A stretch of 64,000 nucleotides of DNA from Oxalobacteraceae bacterium OTU3CINTB1 (GTDB lineage: Bacteria; Pseudomonadota; Gammaproteobacteria; Burkholderiales; Burkholderiaceae_D): assembly GCA_024123955.1 (NCBI GenBank), contig CP099652.1, forward strand, positions 3,162,001 to 3,226,000, in the 5' to 3' direction. The notes below the pieces were generated by a model that searched no databases, had not been told where the DNA came from, and saw only the letters and a program-made list of their open reading frames with translations. Below are positions 32,128 to 41,150 of the stretch, one piece after another; the first letter of the stretch is position 1; the number at the start of each line of letters is the position of its first letter. Made by a program: the position numbers and the translations under genes.

Positions 32128-33264
32128 ATGCGTCTGAAACGGGGAAGCCGGCATGTGCTGCTGGCGGCGGCGGTGGCGGCGGTGGCAGCGGGTATGTCCA
32201 ACCCGGCTTGCGCCGGCGCGACGATCAACATGGGCGACGACAAGTCGGTCAGCGTCGGCTTCGGCCTGCGCGAGAGCTTCACCAGCGCGGAAGACGCGGC
32301 GCCCAACGGCAGCGGGCGTTCGCAGGACTTCAACCTCGATAGCGGCCGCCTGTACTTCGGCGCCTCGCTGAACAAGAACATCAAGGGCATGTTCAACACG
32401 GAGTGGGACGGCGACAAGATCCGCGTGCTGGACGCCGCCGGCCAGTTCGCCATCTCCCCCGAATTCAATATCTGGGCCGGCCGCCTGCTGTCGCCGAGCG
32501 ACCGCGCCAACATGGCCGGTCCTTACTACTCGATGGGCGGCGGCTACTGGGCCGGCGTGGCCTCGCGCTACGGCTACAACGGCGGCATCTTCCGCGGCCG
32601 CGACGACGGCGTCGTCGTCTGGGGCAAGGTCGCCGACGGCAAGCTCGGTTACTCCTTCGGCGCCTTCGAGGGCCACACCTTCGGCATCGGTTCGCTGACG
32701 CAGTCGCAGGCCAAGGCGGCCGGCGTCAAGGCAGACGACTCGCTGATGTACGCGGGCCGCCTTCAGTACGACTTCTGGGACGCGGAACCGGGCTACTACG
32801 GCACCGGCAATTTCCTCGGCAACGCCGACATCCTGTCGATCGGCGTGGCGGGACGCTATCAGAAGGACGGCATCCTGACCGTCGCCAAGAGCGGCAAATA
32901 CAGCTCCTACAACGTCGACTTCCTGATGGAAAAGCGCATCAAGGGCTCCGGCGCGGTGGCGGTGGAAGCGGCCTACTACGACTATGACACCGACAATATC
33001 GTCCTCGCGGAGCAGGGCAAGGCCTATTCGGCCGGCGTCTCGTACATCTTCGAGCAGAAAGTCGGCTGGGGCAAGGTCCAGCCGTTCGCGCACTGGCAAA
33101 AATTCTCCGCCGATACCAACATCGACACCAAGCAGCTCGACGCCGGCGTGAATTACGTCATCGACGGCTATAACGCCCAGGTCAGCGCCTTCTACTCGAA
33201 GACCAAGGTCACCAGCGTGGCCAGCCAGGACAAGTTCTCGGTCACTTTGCAGCTGCAATACTAA
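32128..33264 (+). CDS. Outer-membrane porin of the urea uptake cluster
   Basis: 378 residues. A signal peptide (about 1-30, ending NPACAGA) is followed by alternating short beta strands rich in Gly and aromatic residues, and the chain ends KFSVTLQLQY, the terminal-aromatic outer-membrane signature. SVSVGFGLRESFTS and LDSGRLYFGASLNKN are typical first strands of Gram-negative porins. It is 24 bases upstream of urtA, so it probably supplies the outer-membrane passage for urea or short amides. Confidence 0.8.
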   Translation: MRLKRGSRHVLLAAAVAAVAAGMSNPACAGATINMGDDKSVSVGFGLRESFTSAEDAAPNGSGRSQDFNLDSGRLYFGASLNKNIKGMFNTEWDGDKIRVLDAAGQFAISPEFNIWAGRLLSPSDRANMAGPYYSMGGGYWAGVASRYGYNGGIFRGRDDGVVVWGKVADGKLGYSFGAFEGHTFGIGSLTQSQAKAAGVKADDSLMYAGRLQYDFWDAEPGYYGTGNFLGNADILSIGVAGRYQKDGILTVAKSGKYSSYNVDFLMEKRIKGSGAVAVEAAYYDYDTDNIVLAEQGKAYSAGVSYIFEQKVGWGKVQPFAHWQKFSADTNIDTKQLDAGVNYVIDGYNAQVSAFYSKTKVTSVASQDKFSVTLQLQY

Positions 33265-33288
33265 TCTCGCCACCCACGGAGTTATCAC

Positions 33289-34545
33289 ATGCAAAATCGT
33301 CGCAATTTCATCGGCACCATCAGCCGCATCGCCGCCGCCACGTCCCTGCTGGCCGCCGGTGTCAACGCTTACGCCGCCGACACCATCAAGGTCGGCATCC
33401 TGCACTCGCTGTCCGGCACCATGGCCATTTCCGAGACGTCGCTCAAGGATGTCGCCTTGATGACCATCGACGAGATCAACGCCAAGGGCGGCGTGATGGG
33501 CAAGCAGCTTGAGGCGGTGGTCGTCGATCCGGCCTCCAACTGGCCGCTGTTCGCCGAAAAGGCGCGCGGCCTGATCGCCCAGAACAAGGTGGCCGCGGTC
33601 TTCGGCTGCTGGACCTCGGTGTCGCGCAAGTCCGTGCTGCCGGTCTTCAAAGAGTTGAATAGCCTGTTGTTCTACCCGGTGCAGTACGAGGGCGAAGAAC
33701 TGGAAAAGAACGTCTTCTACACCGGCGCGGCGCCGAACCAGCAGGCGATTCCCGCCGTCGAATACCTGATGAGCAAGGACGGCGGCGGCGCCAAGCGCTT
33801 CGTGCTGCTGGGGACCGACTACGTTTATCCACGCACCACCAACAAGATCCTGCGCGCTTTCCTGAAAAGCAAAGGCGTGAAAGATAGCGATATCGACGAG
33901 GTGTACACCCCGTTCGGCCATTCCGACTACCAGACCATCGTCGCCAACATCAAGAAGTTCTCGGCCGGCGGCAAGACGGCGGTGATCTCGACCATCAACG
34001 GCGACTCCAACGTGCCGTTCTACAAAGAGCTGGGCAACGCCGGCCTGAAGGCGACCGACGTGCCGGTGGTGGCGTTCTCGGTGGGCGAGGAGGAACTGCG
34101 CGGCGTCGACACCAAGCCGCTTCTGGGCCACCTGGCGGCATGGAACTACTTCGAATCGGTGAAGAATCCAGTGAACACGGACTTCATCAAGAAGTGGAAA
34201 GCCTACGCCGTCGCCAAGAAGCTGCCGAACGCGAAAACGGTCGTGACCAACGACCCGATGGAAGCGACCTACGTCGGCATCCACTTGTGGGCGCAGGCGG
34301 TGGAGAAGGCCAAGTCGACCGATACCGACAAGGTGATCGCGGCGATGGGCGGCCAGACCTTCAAGGCGCCGTCGGGCTTCACCCTGACGATGGACGCGAC
34401 CAACCACCATCTGCACAAGCCTGTGTTCATCGGCGAGATCCGTGCCGACGGCCAGTTCAACGTCGTATGGAAAACGCCGGGTCCGGTGCGCGCGCAGCCT
34501 TGGAGCCCGTACATCCAGGGTAACGAGGGCAAGCAAAAGCTGTAA
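33289..34545 (+). CDS. urtA: Urea ABC transporter, substrate-binding protein
   Basis: 418 residues. A Tat-like signal (MQNRRNFIGTISRIAAATS) ends at about residue 29 (AYAA), followed by DTIKVGILHSLSGTMAISE, the characteristic start of mature UrtA. It belongs to the Leu/Ile/Val-binding superfamily and delivers urea to UrtBC. FGCWTSVSRKSVLPV and LFYPVQYEGEE match UrtA. It is followed by a strong hairpin and then urtB. Confidence 0.95.
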   Translation: MQNRRNFIGTISRIAAATSLLAAGVNAYAADTIKVGILHSLSGTMAISETSLKDVALMTIDEINAKGGVMGKQLEAVVVDPASNWPLFAEKARGLIAQNKVAAVFGCWTSVSRKSVLPVFKELNSLLFYPVQYEGEELEKNVFYTGAAPNQQAIPAVEYLMSKDGGGAKRFVLLGTDYVYPRTTNKILRAFLKSKGVKDSDIDEVYTPFGHSDYQTIVANIKKFSAGGKTAVISTINGDSNVPFYKELGNAGLKATDVPVVAFSVGEEELRGVDTKPLLGHLAAWNYFESVKNPVNTDFIKKWKAYAVAKKLPNAKTVVTNDPMEATYVGIHLWAQAVEKAKSTDTDKVIAAMGGQTFKAPSGFTLTMDATNHHLHKPVFIGEIRADGQFNVVWKTPGPVRAQPWSPYIQGNEGKQKL

Positions 34546-34550
34546 TCGGG

Positions 34551-34576
34551 AGCCGGCCGCCGTCCGGCGGCCGGCT
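34551..34576 (+). terminator. Strong hairpin between urtA and urtB (stabiliser/attenuator)
   Basis: A perfect 11-base stem AGCCGGCCGCC / GGCGGCCGGCT with a 4-base GTCC loop, starting 5 bases after the urtA stop and with no T-run. Such hairpins after the binding-protein gene of ABC operons usually protect its 3' end and raise its level relative to the permease genes. Confidence 0.7.
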
Positions 34577-34596
34577 TCATTAGAGGAAGACGTATC

Positions 34597-36189
34597 TTGA
34601 AAAAACTCCTGCTTATCGCCGCACTGCTGCTCACCGGGGCGGCACAGGCGGCCATCGACAGCGCCTTGCTGGCGCCATTAACCGGCGACGACGCCGACGC
34701 CCGCATCGTGGCGGTCGGCCGGATCGGCGCCCTGGCCAATGACGACGCCACCCGCCTGCTGATGGCGATGAAAAACGGCGACGCCTACGCGACGCCGGAC
34801 GGCCAGGTCCTGATCGTCACCGACGACAAGGCCTACAACCCTGCCACCGGCGCCACCGGGCCGCTGCCCGAGGGGATCGATGGCCTGATGATCAACAACC
34901 GGCTGCGCGGCGCCATCGACGACGCGCTGTCGGCGCTCAAACTCCTGTCCCCCGACCGCACCGAACGCCTGGCGGCCGTCACCGAGCTTCAAAAAAGCGT
35001 GACCCTGGCGCAGGCGCCGCTGATCGACAAGGCGCTCGCCAAGGAAACCGACGCGGATATCCGCCCCTTGCTGCAACTGGTCGCGGCCACCGCCAACCTG
35101 CAATCGCCCGATGCCGTCAAGCGCAAAGCGGCGGTGGAGGCACTGGCCGACAGCAGCAACGCCAACCTGCGCCCGACACTGCAGGTGATGCTGAACAAAA
35201 ACGCCGACGGCACGCCGGCCGAACCGGATGAAGGCGTGCGCGTCGCCGCCGCACGCACCCTGGCCGCCATCGACAGCCGCCTGGCGCGCACCGAATTTAT
35301 CGGTAATGTCTTCTACGGTATCTCGCTGGGCAGTGTATTGCTGCTCACGGCCTTGGGCCTGGCCATCACTTTTGGCCTGATGGGCATCATCAATATGGCG
35401 CACGGCGAGCTGCTGATGATCGGCGCCTACACCACTTATCTTTGCCAGACGGCCTTCCGCCAATATTTCCCGTCGGCGGTGGACGCCTACCTGATCGCCG
35501 CGCTGCCGGCCGCCTTTCTGGTGACGGCGGCGGTGGGTGTGGCGATGGAGCGCACGGTGATCCGGTGGCTCTACGGCCGTCCGCTGGAAACGCTGCTGGC
35601 CACCTGGGGCATCAGCCTGATATTGATGCAGGGCGTGCGCACCATCTTCGGCGCGCAAAACGTCGAAGTTGCCAATCCATCGTGGATGTCGGGCGGCGTG
35701 ACGGTGCTCGGCAACCTGGTGCTGGCCTATAACCGCATCGCCATCATCGTCTTCGCCATGATCGTGGTGGCCGGCGTGTGGCTGATCCTGAACAAGACGC
35801 GACTGGGCCTGTTCGTGCGCGCCGTGATGCAGAACCGCCGCATGGCCGGCTGCGTCGGCGTCTCGACCGCCAAGATCGACATGATGACCTTCGGCCTGGG
35901 CTCCGGCATCGCCGGCCTTGGTGGCGTGGCGCTGTCGCAGCTGGGTAACGTTGGCCCGGATTTGGGCCAGGGTTACATCGTCGATTCGTTCATGGTGGTG
36001 GTGCTGGGCGGCGTGGGTCAGCTGGCCGGCACCATCATCGCCGCGATCGGCCTCGGTGAGGCTAACAAATTCCTCGAGCCGGTGGCGGGCGCGGTGCTGG
36101 CCAAGATCGCCATCCTGATCTTCATTATCATCTTTATCCAGAAGCGGCCGCAGGGTCTGTTCGCCATGAAAGGCAGGAGCGCTGAATGA
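34597..36189 (+). CDS. urtB: Urea ABC transporter, permease
   Basis: 530 residues. It starts with TTG, fixed by GAGGAAG upstream and the signal-like MKKLLLIAALLLTGAAQA. A soluble HEAT-like extension of about 200 residues follows (PDAVKRKAAVEALADSSNAN) before the permease domain (about 235-525: NVFYGISLGSVLLLTALGLA, GLMGIINMAHGELLMIGAYT), as is usual for UrtB. LIV-type inner-membrane permease working with UrtC. It overlaps urtC by ATGA. Confidence 0.95.
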   Translation: MKKLLLIAALLLTGAAQAAIDSALLAPLTGDDADARIVAVGRIGALANDDATRLLMAMKNGDAYATPDGQVLIVTDDKAYNPATGATGPLPEGIDGLMINNRLRGAIDDALSALKLLSPDRTERLAAVTELQKSVTLAQAPLIDKALAKETDADIRPLLQLVAATANLQSPDAVKRKAAVEALADSSNANLRPTLQVMLNKNADGTPAEPDEGVRVAAARTLAAIDSRLARTEFIGNVFYGISLGSVLLLTALGLAITFGLMGIINMAHGELLMIGAYTTYLCQTAFRQYFPSAVDAYLIAALPAAFLVTAAVGVAMERTVIRWLYGRPLETLLATWGISLILMQGVRTIFGAQNVEVANPSWMSGGVTVLGNLVLAYNRIAIIVFAMIVVAGVWLILNKTRLGLFVRAVMQNRRMAGCVGVSTAKIDMMTFGLGSGIAGLGGVALSQLGNVGPDLGQGYIVDSFMVVVLGGVGQLAGTIIAAIGLGEANKFLEPVAGAVLAKIAILIFIIIFIQKRPQGLFAMKGRSAE

Positions 36190-37304
36190 TTCATAACTCG
36201 CCGGTTCAAAGTTCATTGTTCTCGCGCCGGGCGTGGAGCGGCATCGTGGCGACCTGCGTGGTGCTGGCGGCGCTGCCGTTGCTAAACCTGGTTTTCCCGG
36301 ACGGCCACGCGCTGCACGTGCCAAGTTACATGGTCAGCCTGATCGGAAAATTCATGTGCTACGCGCTGGCCGCGCTGGCGTTAGACATGGTGTGGGGCTA
36401 CGCCGGCATCCTGTCGCTGGGCCACGGCGTGTTCTTCGCGCTGGGCGCCTATGCGCACGGCATGTACCTGATGCGCGCCATCGGCAGGGACGGCGTGTAT
36501 CAAAGCGATCTGCCCGACTTCATGGTTTTCCTCGACTGGAAAACCTATCCATGGTACTGGACCGCGACCGACAGCTTTTGGTACTGCCTGGCGCTGGTGG
36601 TGCTGGTGCCCGGCGTGCTGGCGTTCGTGTTCGGCTTCTTCGCCTTCCGCTCGCGCATCAAGGGCGTGTACTTCTCCATCATCACACAGGCGATGACGTA
36701 TGCCTTCATGCTGCTGTTCTTCCGTAACGACACCGGTTTTGGTGGTAACAACGGCTTCACGGACTTCAAGCGCATCCTCGGGTATGCGATCAGCGCGCCG
36801 GGCACCAAGGCGACCCTGTACCTGGTGACCCTGGCGGTGCTGGCCGGCTCGCTGCTGCTATGCCGCGCGATCGTGCAATCGAAGCTGGGAAGGGTGCTGC
36901 AGGCGGTGCGCGATTCGGAGTCCCGCTTGATGTTCATCGGGTATAACCCGCTGTGGTTCAAATTATTCGTGTGGACCCTGTCGGCGGTGCTGTGCGGGAT
37001 CGCCGGCGCCTTGTATGTGCCGCAGGTTGGCATCATCAACCCGTCCGAGATGTCGCCGGCGAATTCGATCGAGATGGTGATCTGGGCAGCCGTCGGCGGG
37101 CGCGGCACGCTGATCGGTCCTATCATCGGCGCGTTCTCGGTCAACGGTTTGAAGAGCTGGTTCACCGGCGCCTTCCCGGACCTGTGGTTGTTCGCATTGG
37201 GGTTAATATTTATTTTAGTGACGCGCTATCTGCCGCAGGGCATCGCCGGTCTGGCGGCGCGTTGGGGCAACGGTTCGGGCAAGGCCAAGGAGGAGGCGGC
37301 ATGA
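36186..37304 (+). CDS. urtC: Urea ABC transporter, permease
   Basis: 372 residues, LivM-type permease with about ten helices. LDMVWGYAGILSLGHGVFFA is the hallmark segment, and ESRLMFIGYNPLWFKLFVW lies in the cytosolic coupling region. It pairs with UrtB. Both ends overlap neighbours by ATGA, so translation is coupled across urtB-urtC-urtD. Confidence 0.95.
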   Translation: MIHNSPVQSSLFSRRAWSGIVATCVVLAALPLLNLVFPDGHALHVPSYMVSLIGKFMCYALAALALDMVWGYAGILSLGHGVFFALGAYAHGMYLMRAIGRDGVYQSDLPDFMVFLDWKTYPWYWTATDSFWYCLALVVLVPGVLAFVFGFFAFRSRIKGVYFSIITQAMTYAFMLLFFRNDTGFGGNNGFTDFKRILGYAISAPGTKATLYLVTLAVLAGSLLLCRAIVQSKLGRVLQAVRDSESRLMFIGYNPLWFKLFVWTLSAVLCGIAGALYVPQVGIINPSEMSPANSIEMVIWAAVGGRGTLIGPIIGAFSVNGLKSWFTGAFPDLWLFALGLIFILVTRYLPQGIAGLAARWGNGSGKAKEEAA

Positions 37305-38098
37305 GCGGAAACGAGAGCTATGACCGCGTTGCAGGCCAGGGACTGGATACGACGCACGGCGCGATCCTGTACCTGGAGGAGATCACTGTCTCGTTCGACG
37401 GCTTCCGGGCGCTGAATAAACTGAGCCTGGATATTTCGGTCGGCGAGCTACGATGCATCATCGGACCCAATGGCGCCGGCAAAACGACCATGATGGATGT
37501 CATTACCGGCAAGACGCGGCCGACGTCGGGCACCGCCTGGTTCGGCCAGACGATGGATTTGAGCCGCATGACCGAGTACCAGATCGCGCACGCGGGCATC
37601 GGCCGCAAGTTCCAGCGCCCGACCATCTTCGAGCAGCACACGGTGTTCGAAAACCTGGAACTGGCGATGAAGACCGACAAGCGGGTGCGGCCGACGTTAT
37701 TCGCGCGGCTGAACTCCGAGCAGCGCGGCAAGATCGACGAGATCCTCAAGCTGATACGCCTGCACGGCAGCGAGGCGCGCTTGGCCGGCCTGCTGTCGCA
37801 CGGCCAGAAGCAGTGGCTGGAGATCGGCATGCTGCTGATGCAGGAGCCGCAGCTGATTTTGCTCGACGAGCCGGTGGCCGGCATGTCGGACGCCGAGACG
37901 GCGCGCACGGCGGAACTGCTGAACGAATTGCGCGGCAAGCATTCGATCATGGTGGTCGAGCATGACATGGCGTTCGTGACGGAGATCGCGCAGCAGGGCG
38001 TGGTGACGGTGCTGCACGAGGGCTCGGTGCTGGCGCAGGGAACAATGGCGCAGGTGCAGTCCGACGAGCGGGTGATCGAAGTCTATCTGGGACGCTGA
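37301..38098 (+). CDS. urtD: Urea ABC transporter, ATP-binding protein
   Basis: 265 residues from MSGNESYDRVAGQ. Walker A GPNGAGKTT, Q-loop area RKFQRPTIFEQHTVFENLE, signature LLSHGQKQWLEIG (the typical LSHGQKQWLEI of UrtD), Walker B LILLDEPVAGM, H-loop VVEHDMAFV. LivG-type ATPase of the urea transporter. The start is the ATG overlapping the urtC stop. Confidence 0.95.
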   Translation: MSGNESYDRVAGQGLDTTHGAILYLEEITVSFDGFRALNKLSLDISVGELRCIIGPNGAGKTTMMDVITGKTRPTSGTAWFGQTMDLSRMTEYQIAHAGIGRKFQRPTIFEQHTVFENLELAMKTDKRVRPTLFARLNSEQRGKIDEILKLIRLHGSEARLAGLLSHGQKQWLEIGMLLMQEPQLILLDEPVAGMSDAETARTAELLNELRGKHSIMVVEHDMAFVTEIAQQGVVTVLHEGSVLAQGTMAQVQSDERVIEVYLGR

Positions 38099-38103
38099 AG
38101 AAT

Positions 38104-38802
38104 ATGCTGCAAGTTGAAAAAATCAATCAGTACTACGGTTCCTCGCATACCTTGCGGGGCGTGTCGCTGGAGCTGGAACGCGGCAAGTGCATGGCGCTGT
38201 TGGGCCGCAACGGCGTGGGCAAGACCACCTTGTTGAAGTGTTTGATGGGTGTGTTGCCGGTGTCGGCGGGCAGTGTGAAGCTGGAGGGACGCGACATCAC
38301 GCGCATGGCGCCGCACCAGCGGGCGAGGGCGGGCATCGCCTACGTGCCGCAGGGACGCGAGATATTTGCGCGCCTGACGGTGGAGGAAAATCTGCTGATG
38401 GGGCTTGCCACGCATAACGGCAAGAAGGCCGGCATCATCAAGGGCGAGGTGTACGAGCTGTTTCCGGTGCTGAAGGATATGCTGCACCGGCGCGGCGGCG
38501 ATTTGTCCGGCGGCCAGCAGCAGCAACTGGCGATCGCGCGCGCCTTGCTGGCGGAGCCGAAGCTGATCATCCTCGACGAGCCGACGGAGGGTATCCAGCC
38601 GTCGATCATCAAGGACATCGGCAATGTGATCCGGCTGTTGCGCCAGCGCGGCGACATGGCGATTCTGCTGTGCGAGCAGTATTTCGATTTCGCGCACGAG
38701 CTGGCGGACCAGTTCATGGTGCTTTCGCGCGGCGAGGTGGTGGCGTCGGGCGCGCAGGCGACGATGGGCGATCCGGACGTCAAACGCCATCTGGCGGTTT
38801 GA
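38104..38802 (+). CDS. urtE: Urea ABC transporter, ATP-binding protein
   Basis: 232 residues. Walker A GRNGVGKTT, signature LSGGQQQQLAIARAL, Walker B LIILDEPTEGIQP, H-loop LLCEQYFDFA. LivF-type partner of UrtD, and the last gene of the cluster, 5 bases after urtD. No urease or urea-carboxylase gene follows: the next gene is a convergent cytochrome c. A short CGGGA/TCCCG hairpin at 38805-38817 lies between the two stops. Confidence 0.95.
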   Translation: MLQVEKINQYYGSSHTLRGVSLELERGKCMALLGRNGVGKTTLLKCLMGVLPVSAGSVKLEGRDITRMAPHQRARAGIAYVPQGREIFARLTVEENLLMGLATHNGKKAGIIKGEVYELFPVLKDMLHRRGGDLSGGQQQQLAIARALLAEPKLIILDEPTEGIQPSIIKDIGNVIRLLRQRGDMAILLCEQYFDFAHELADQFMVLSRGEVVASGAQATMGDPDVKRHLAV

Positions 38803-38817
38803 TACGGGATATTCCCG

Positions 38818-39702
38818 CTATTGAGAAAGCAAATACGCCGCCATGTCGCGCGCGTCCGATTCGGTAACGTCCATCGCCGGCATCGCCGTCTCCGGATTGA
38901 TTTGCCGGGGATCGCGTATCCACCGCGCCAGGTTGGCGGCGCTGTTGGGCAGGTGGCCGGCGATGTATTTGCGCGCCGCCAGGTCTTTCAGCGGTGGACC
39001 GACAAAGGTATCCGGCCCGGTCACGCCAGGAATCACATGACAGGCGTTGCACGCGTATTGACTGAGCGCGAGCCGCCCACGCAAGGCGTCCGCGTGGGCG
39101 CGCTCGGGACGGGGTGCGCGCGGCTGCGCGCCGGCCTGTTTGGTAATGGCCGCATACGCCTGCGGCGACATCTCCGGCAGCGCGACCAGGAAACCGACCA
39201 CCGCCCACAAATCCTCGTCCGCCAGATGGAATTCCCACGCGGGCATGCCACTCATCTTGATGCCGTGGCGGGTGATCCAATACAGTTCATTCGGACGCCA
39301 GCGGCGCGAGGCGTCTGCCAGAGGTCCCGGCACCGGCTGCATGCTCTTGCCGATATCGTCCTGGGCGACGCCCGGCGCGCCGTGGCACACCACACAATTG
39401 TCCCGATATAGTCCGGCTCCGCGCAGCAGTGCGGGCGAAGATGACATGCCGCCCGACGGCGCCCGCGCCTTGGCTAGCGCCACGAACGTTGGCGTTTGGA
39501 TGTCGCGCGCATAGTGCCGCACCGATTCGCGCATGCCCTGTTCAAGCACCGTGTGCACCGGCTGGAAGTGCAGCTTGGTCGAGGAAATGTCGTAATAGCC
39601 GCCGAAGAAAACCACCGCGCCCACGGCCGCGCCCAGCGCTCCGAGCGTCGCCAGCGTGGCGGCGACGGTGATCAAAACGAGTCGTCGGCGGTGCATCGTC
39701 AT
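38818..39702 (-). CDS. Diheme cytochrome c
   Basis: 294 residues. An N-terminal membrane anchor or signal (LVLITVAATLATLGALGAAVGAVVFFGGYY) precedes two cytochrome c domains: heme site 1 CVVCHG (about residue 98), with a later Met ligand candidate in KMSGMPAWE, and heme site 2 CNACHVIPG (about 218), with ETAMPAMDVTESDARDMAAYL at the end. The second domain closely resembles the single-heme lipoprotein encoded divergently. Probably an electron donor or partner for the oxidase operon across the shared promoter region. Confidence 0.9.
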   Translation of the reverse strand: MTMHRRRLVLITVAATLATLGALGAAVGAVVFFGGYYDISSTKLHFQPVHTVLEQGMRESVRHYARDIQTPTFVALAKARAPSGGMSSSPALLRGAGLYRDNCVVCHGAPGVAQDDIGKSMQPVPGPLADASRRWRPNELYWITRHGIKMSGMPAWEFHLADEDLWAVVGFLVALPEMSPQAYAAITKQAGAQPRAPRPERAHADALRGRLALSQYACNACHVIPGVTGPDTFVGPPLKDLAARKYIAGHLPNSAANLARWIRDPRQINPETAMPAMDVTESDARDMAAYLLSQ

Positions 39703-39822
39703 CGTTCGAGCCCTTCCCCGAACGGGCCGACAACGCCGCGCCGGCTGGTGTTCTGTTGAAAATAGCGAAATGATATGTTTCTTGTATTATAGCCATTCAA
39801 CTGGCTTGAGCAGGTTCCAATC

Positions 39823-40182
39823 GTGCGCATCCTTTCCTTCTCCCTACTGGCGTTGTTGGCCGCCTGCGATACCGGCGAGCAGGCGCGTTCGCCGGTGCCG
39901 GGAGGCGATGTCGGACGTGGCAAGCTGCTGCTGGCGCAGTACCAATGCGGCTCTTGCCACCAAATCCCGGACGTGGCGGCGGCGCGCGGCACGCTTGGAC
40001 CGGCACTGGAGAGCTATGGCCGCCGCAGTTATATCGCCGGCCAAATTCCCAATCGTCCCGATGCGCTGGCGCGCTGGATCGTCGATCCGGCGTCCCTGAA
40101 GCCCGGCACCGCGATGCCCGCCATGGGCGTCTCGGAGGCGGACGCCCGCGACATGGCAGCCTACCTGTACGCGTTGCCATGA
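39823..40182 (+). CDS. Cytochrome c lipoprotein
   Basis: 119 residues starting at GTG. A lipobox-like LLALLAACDTG (about 8-18) suggests a lipid-anchored protein. Heme site CGSCHQIPD (about 45), Met ligand in GTAMPAMGVSEADARDMAAYL. It is the first gene of the oxidase operon and overlaps the COX II gene by ATGA. It probably feeds electrons to the CuA/cytochrome c subunit. Confidence 0.88.
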   Translation: MRILSFSLLALLAACDTGEQARSPVPGGDVGRGKLLLAQYQCGSCHQIPDVAAARGTLGPALESYGRRSYIAGQIPNRPDALARWIVDPASLKPGTAMPAMGVSEADARDMAAYLYALP

Positions 40183-41150
40183 GCGTATCCAAGAGTCCAA
40201 CCGAGTGGCTGCAATCGGCGCTGCACCCGGCCGGACCGGATGCCGCCGTCATCGCGCAACTGACATGGATATTGTTCATCGGCGGCACGCTGCTCTTCAT
40301 CGGCGTGATGATCCTGTGCGCGATGAGCCTTCGCGGCGGGCGCCCGGTACGGCCGATGGTCTGGATCGTCGGCGGCGGCGTGTTGCTGCCGCTGGTGCTG
40401 CTGTCGGCGTTGCTGGTGTTCGGCACCTGGCGCAGCGCCCAATTGAGCCAGCCGACGTCCCAGCACGCGATCAAGATATCGGTGATCGCGCGCATGTGGT
40501 GGTGGGAGGTGCGCTACACCGATCCCGCCGGCGGCGAGGATATCGTGCTGGCCAACGAGATCCGCGTGCCGCTCGGCCAGCCCGTGTATCTGGGCCTGAG
40601 CAGCGCCGACGTGATCCACAGCTTTTGGGTGCCGGCGCTGGCGGGCAAGGTGGACATGGTGCCGGGCCGCGTGCACGGCATGAGCTTGCAGGCGGATCGC
40701 GCCGGCGTGTACCGCGCGCAGTGCGCCGAATACTGCGGCGAGCAGCACGCGCGCATGGCCTTGCATGTCGTGGCGCAGTCTCCGGCCGAATTTTCCGCGT
40801 GGCTGGCTGCGCAGGCGCGGCCTGCCGGCATCGTGGTACAAGGAGGCGAAGTCGAACGCGGGCGGCGCGCCTTCGACGAACAGCGTTGCGCCGCCTGCCA
40901 TACGATACGCACGGGACCAAACAGGAGCGCGACGTCGGACAACGGCGTCGCCGCCCTGGGCCCGGACCTGACGCACGTCGGCAGCCGCCTGTATCTGGGC
41001 GCGGGCACCTTGCGCAACGGGCAGGGTGCGCTGGCGGCGTGGATCGCCGATCCGCACGTCGCCAAGCCCGGTGTGCGCATGCCCGCCAGCGCCGACATGG
41101 ACGGCGCCACCCTGCGCGCGCTGGCCGCTTACCTGGAGCAGCTCAAATGA
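40179..41150 (+). CDS. coxB: Cytochrome c oxidase subunit II fused to cytochrome c (caa3-like)
   Basis: 323 residues. Two membrane helices (about 25-48 and 60-85) precede the CuA domain (VIHSFWVPALAGKVDMVPG and CAEYCGEQHARM carry the His, Cys, Cys, His and Met ligands). A C-terminal cytochrome c domain has CAACHTIRTG (about residue 230) and a PGVRMPA Met ligand. This is the caa3-type arrangement, with the electron donor built into subunit II. It overlaps both the cytochrome and the COX I gene by ATGA. Confidence 0.93.
   Translation: MSVSKSPTEWLQSALHPAGPDAAVIAQLTWILFIGGTLLFIGVMILCAMSLRGGRPVRPMVWIVGGGVLLPLVLLSALLVFGTWRSAQLSQPTSQHAIKISVIARMWWWEVRYTDPAGGEDIVLANEIRVPLGQPVYLGLSSADVIHSFWVPALAGKVDMVPGRVHGMSLQADRAGVYRAQCAEYCGEQHARMALHVVAQSPAEFSAWLAAQARPAGIVVQGGEVERGRRAFDEQRCAACHTIRTGPNRSATSDNGVAALGPDLTHVGSRLYLGAGTLRNGQGALAAWIADPHVAKPGVRMPASADMDGATLRALAAYLEQLK

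Noticed and set aside
39945..41146. Upstream extensions of the COX II and COX I-III open frames
   Set aside because: The extra codons are out-of-frame readings of the preceding genes. ATGA overlaps give the natural starts at 40179 and 41147.
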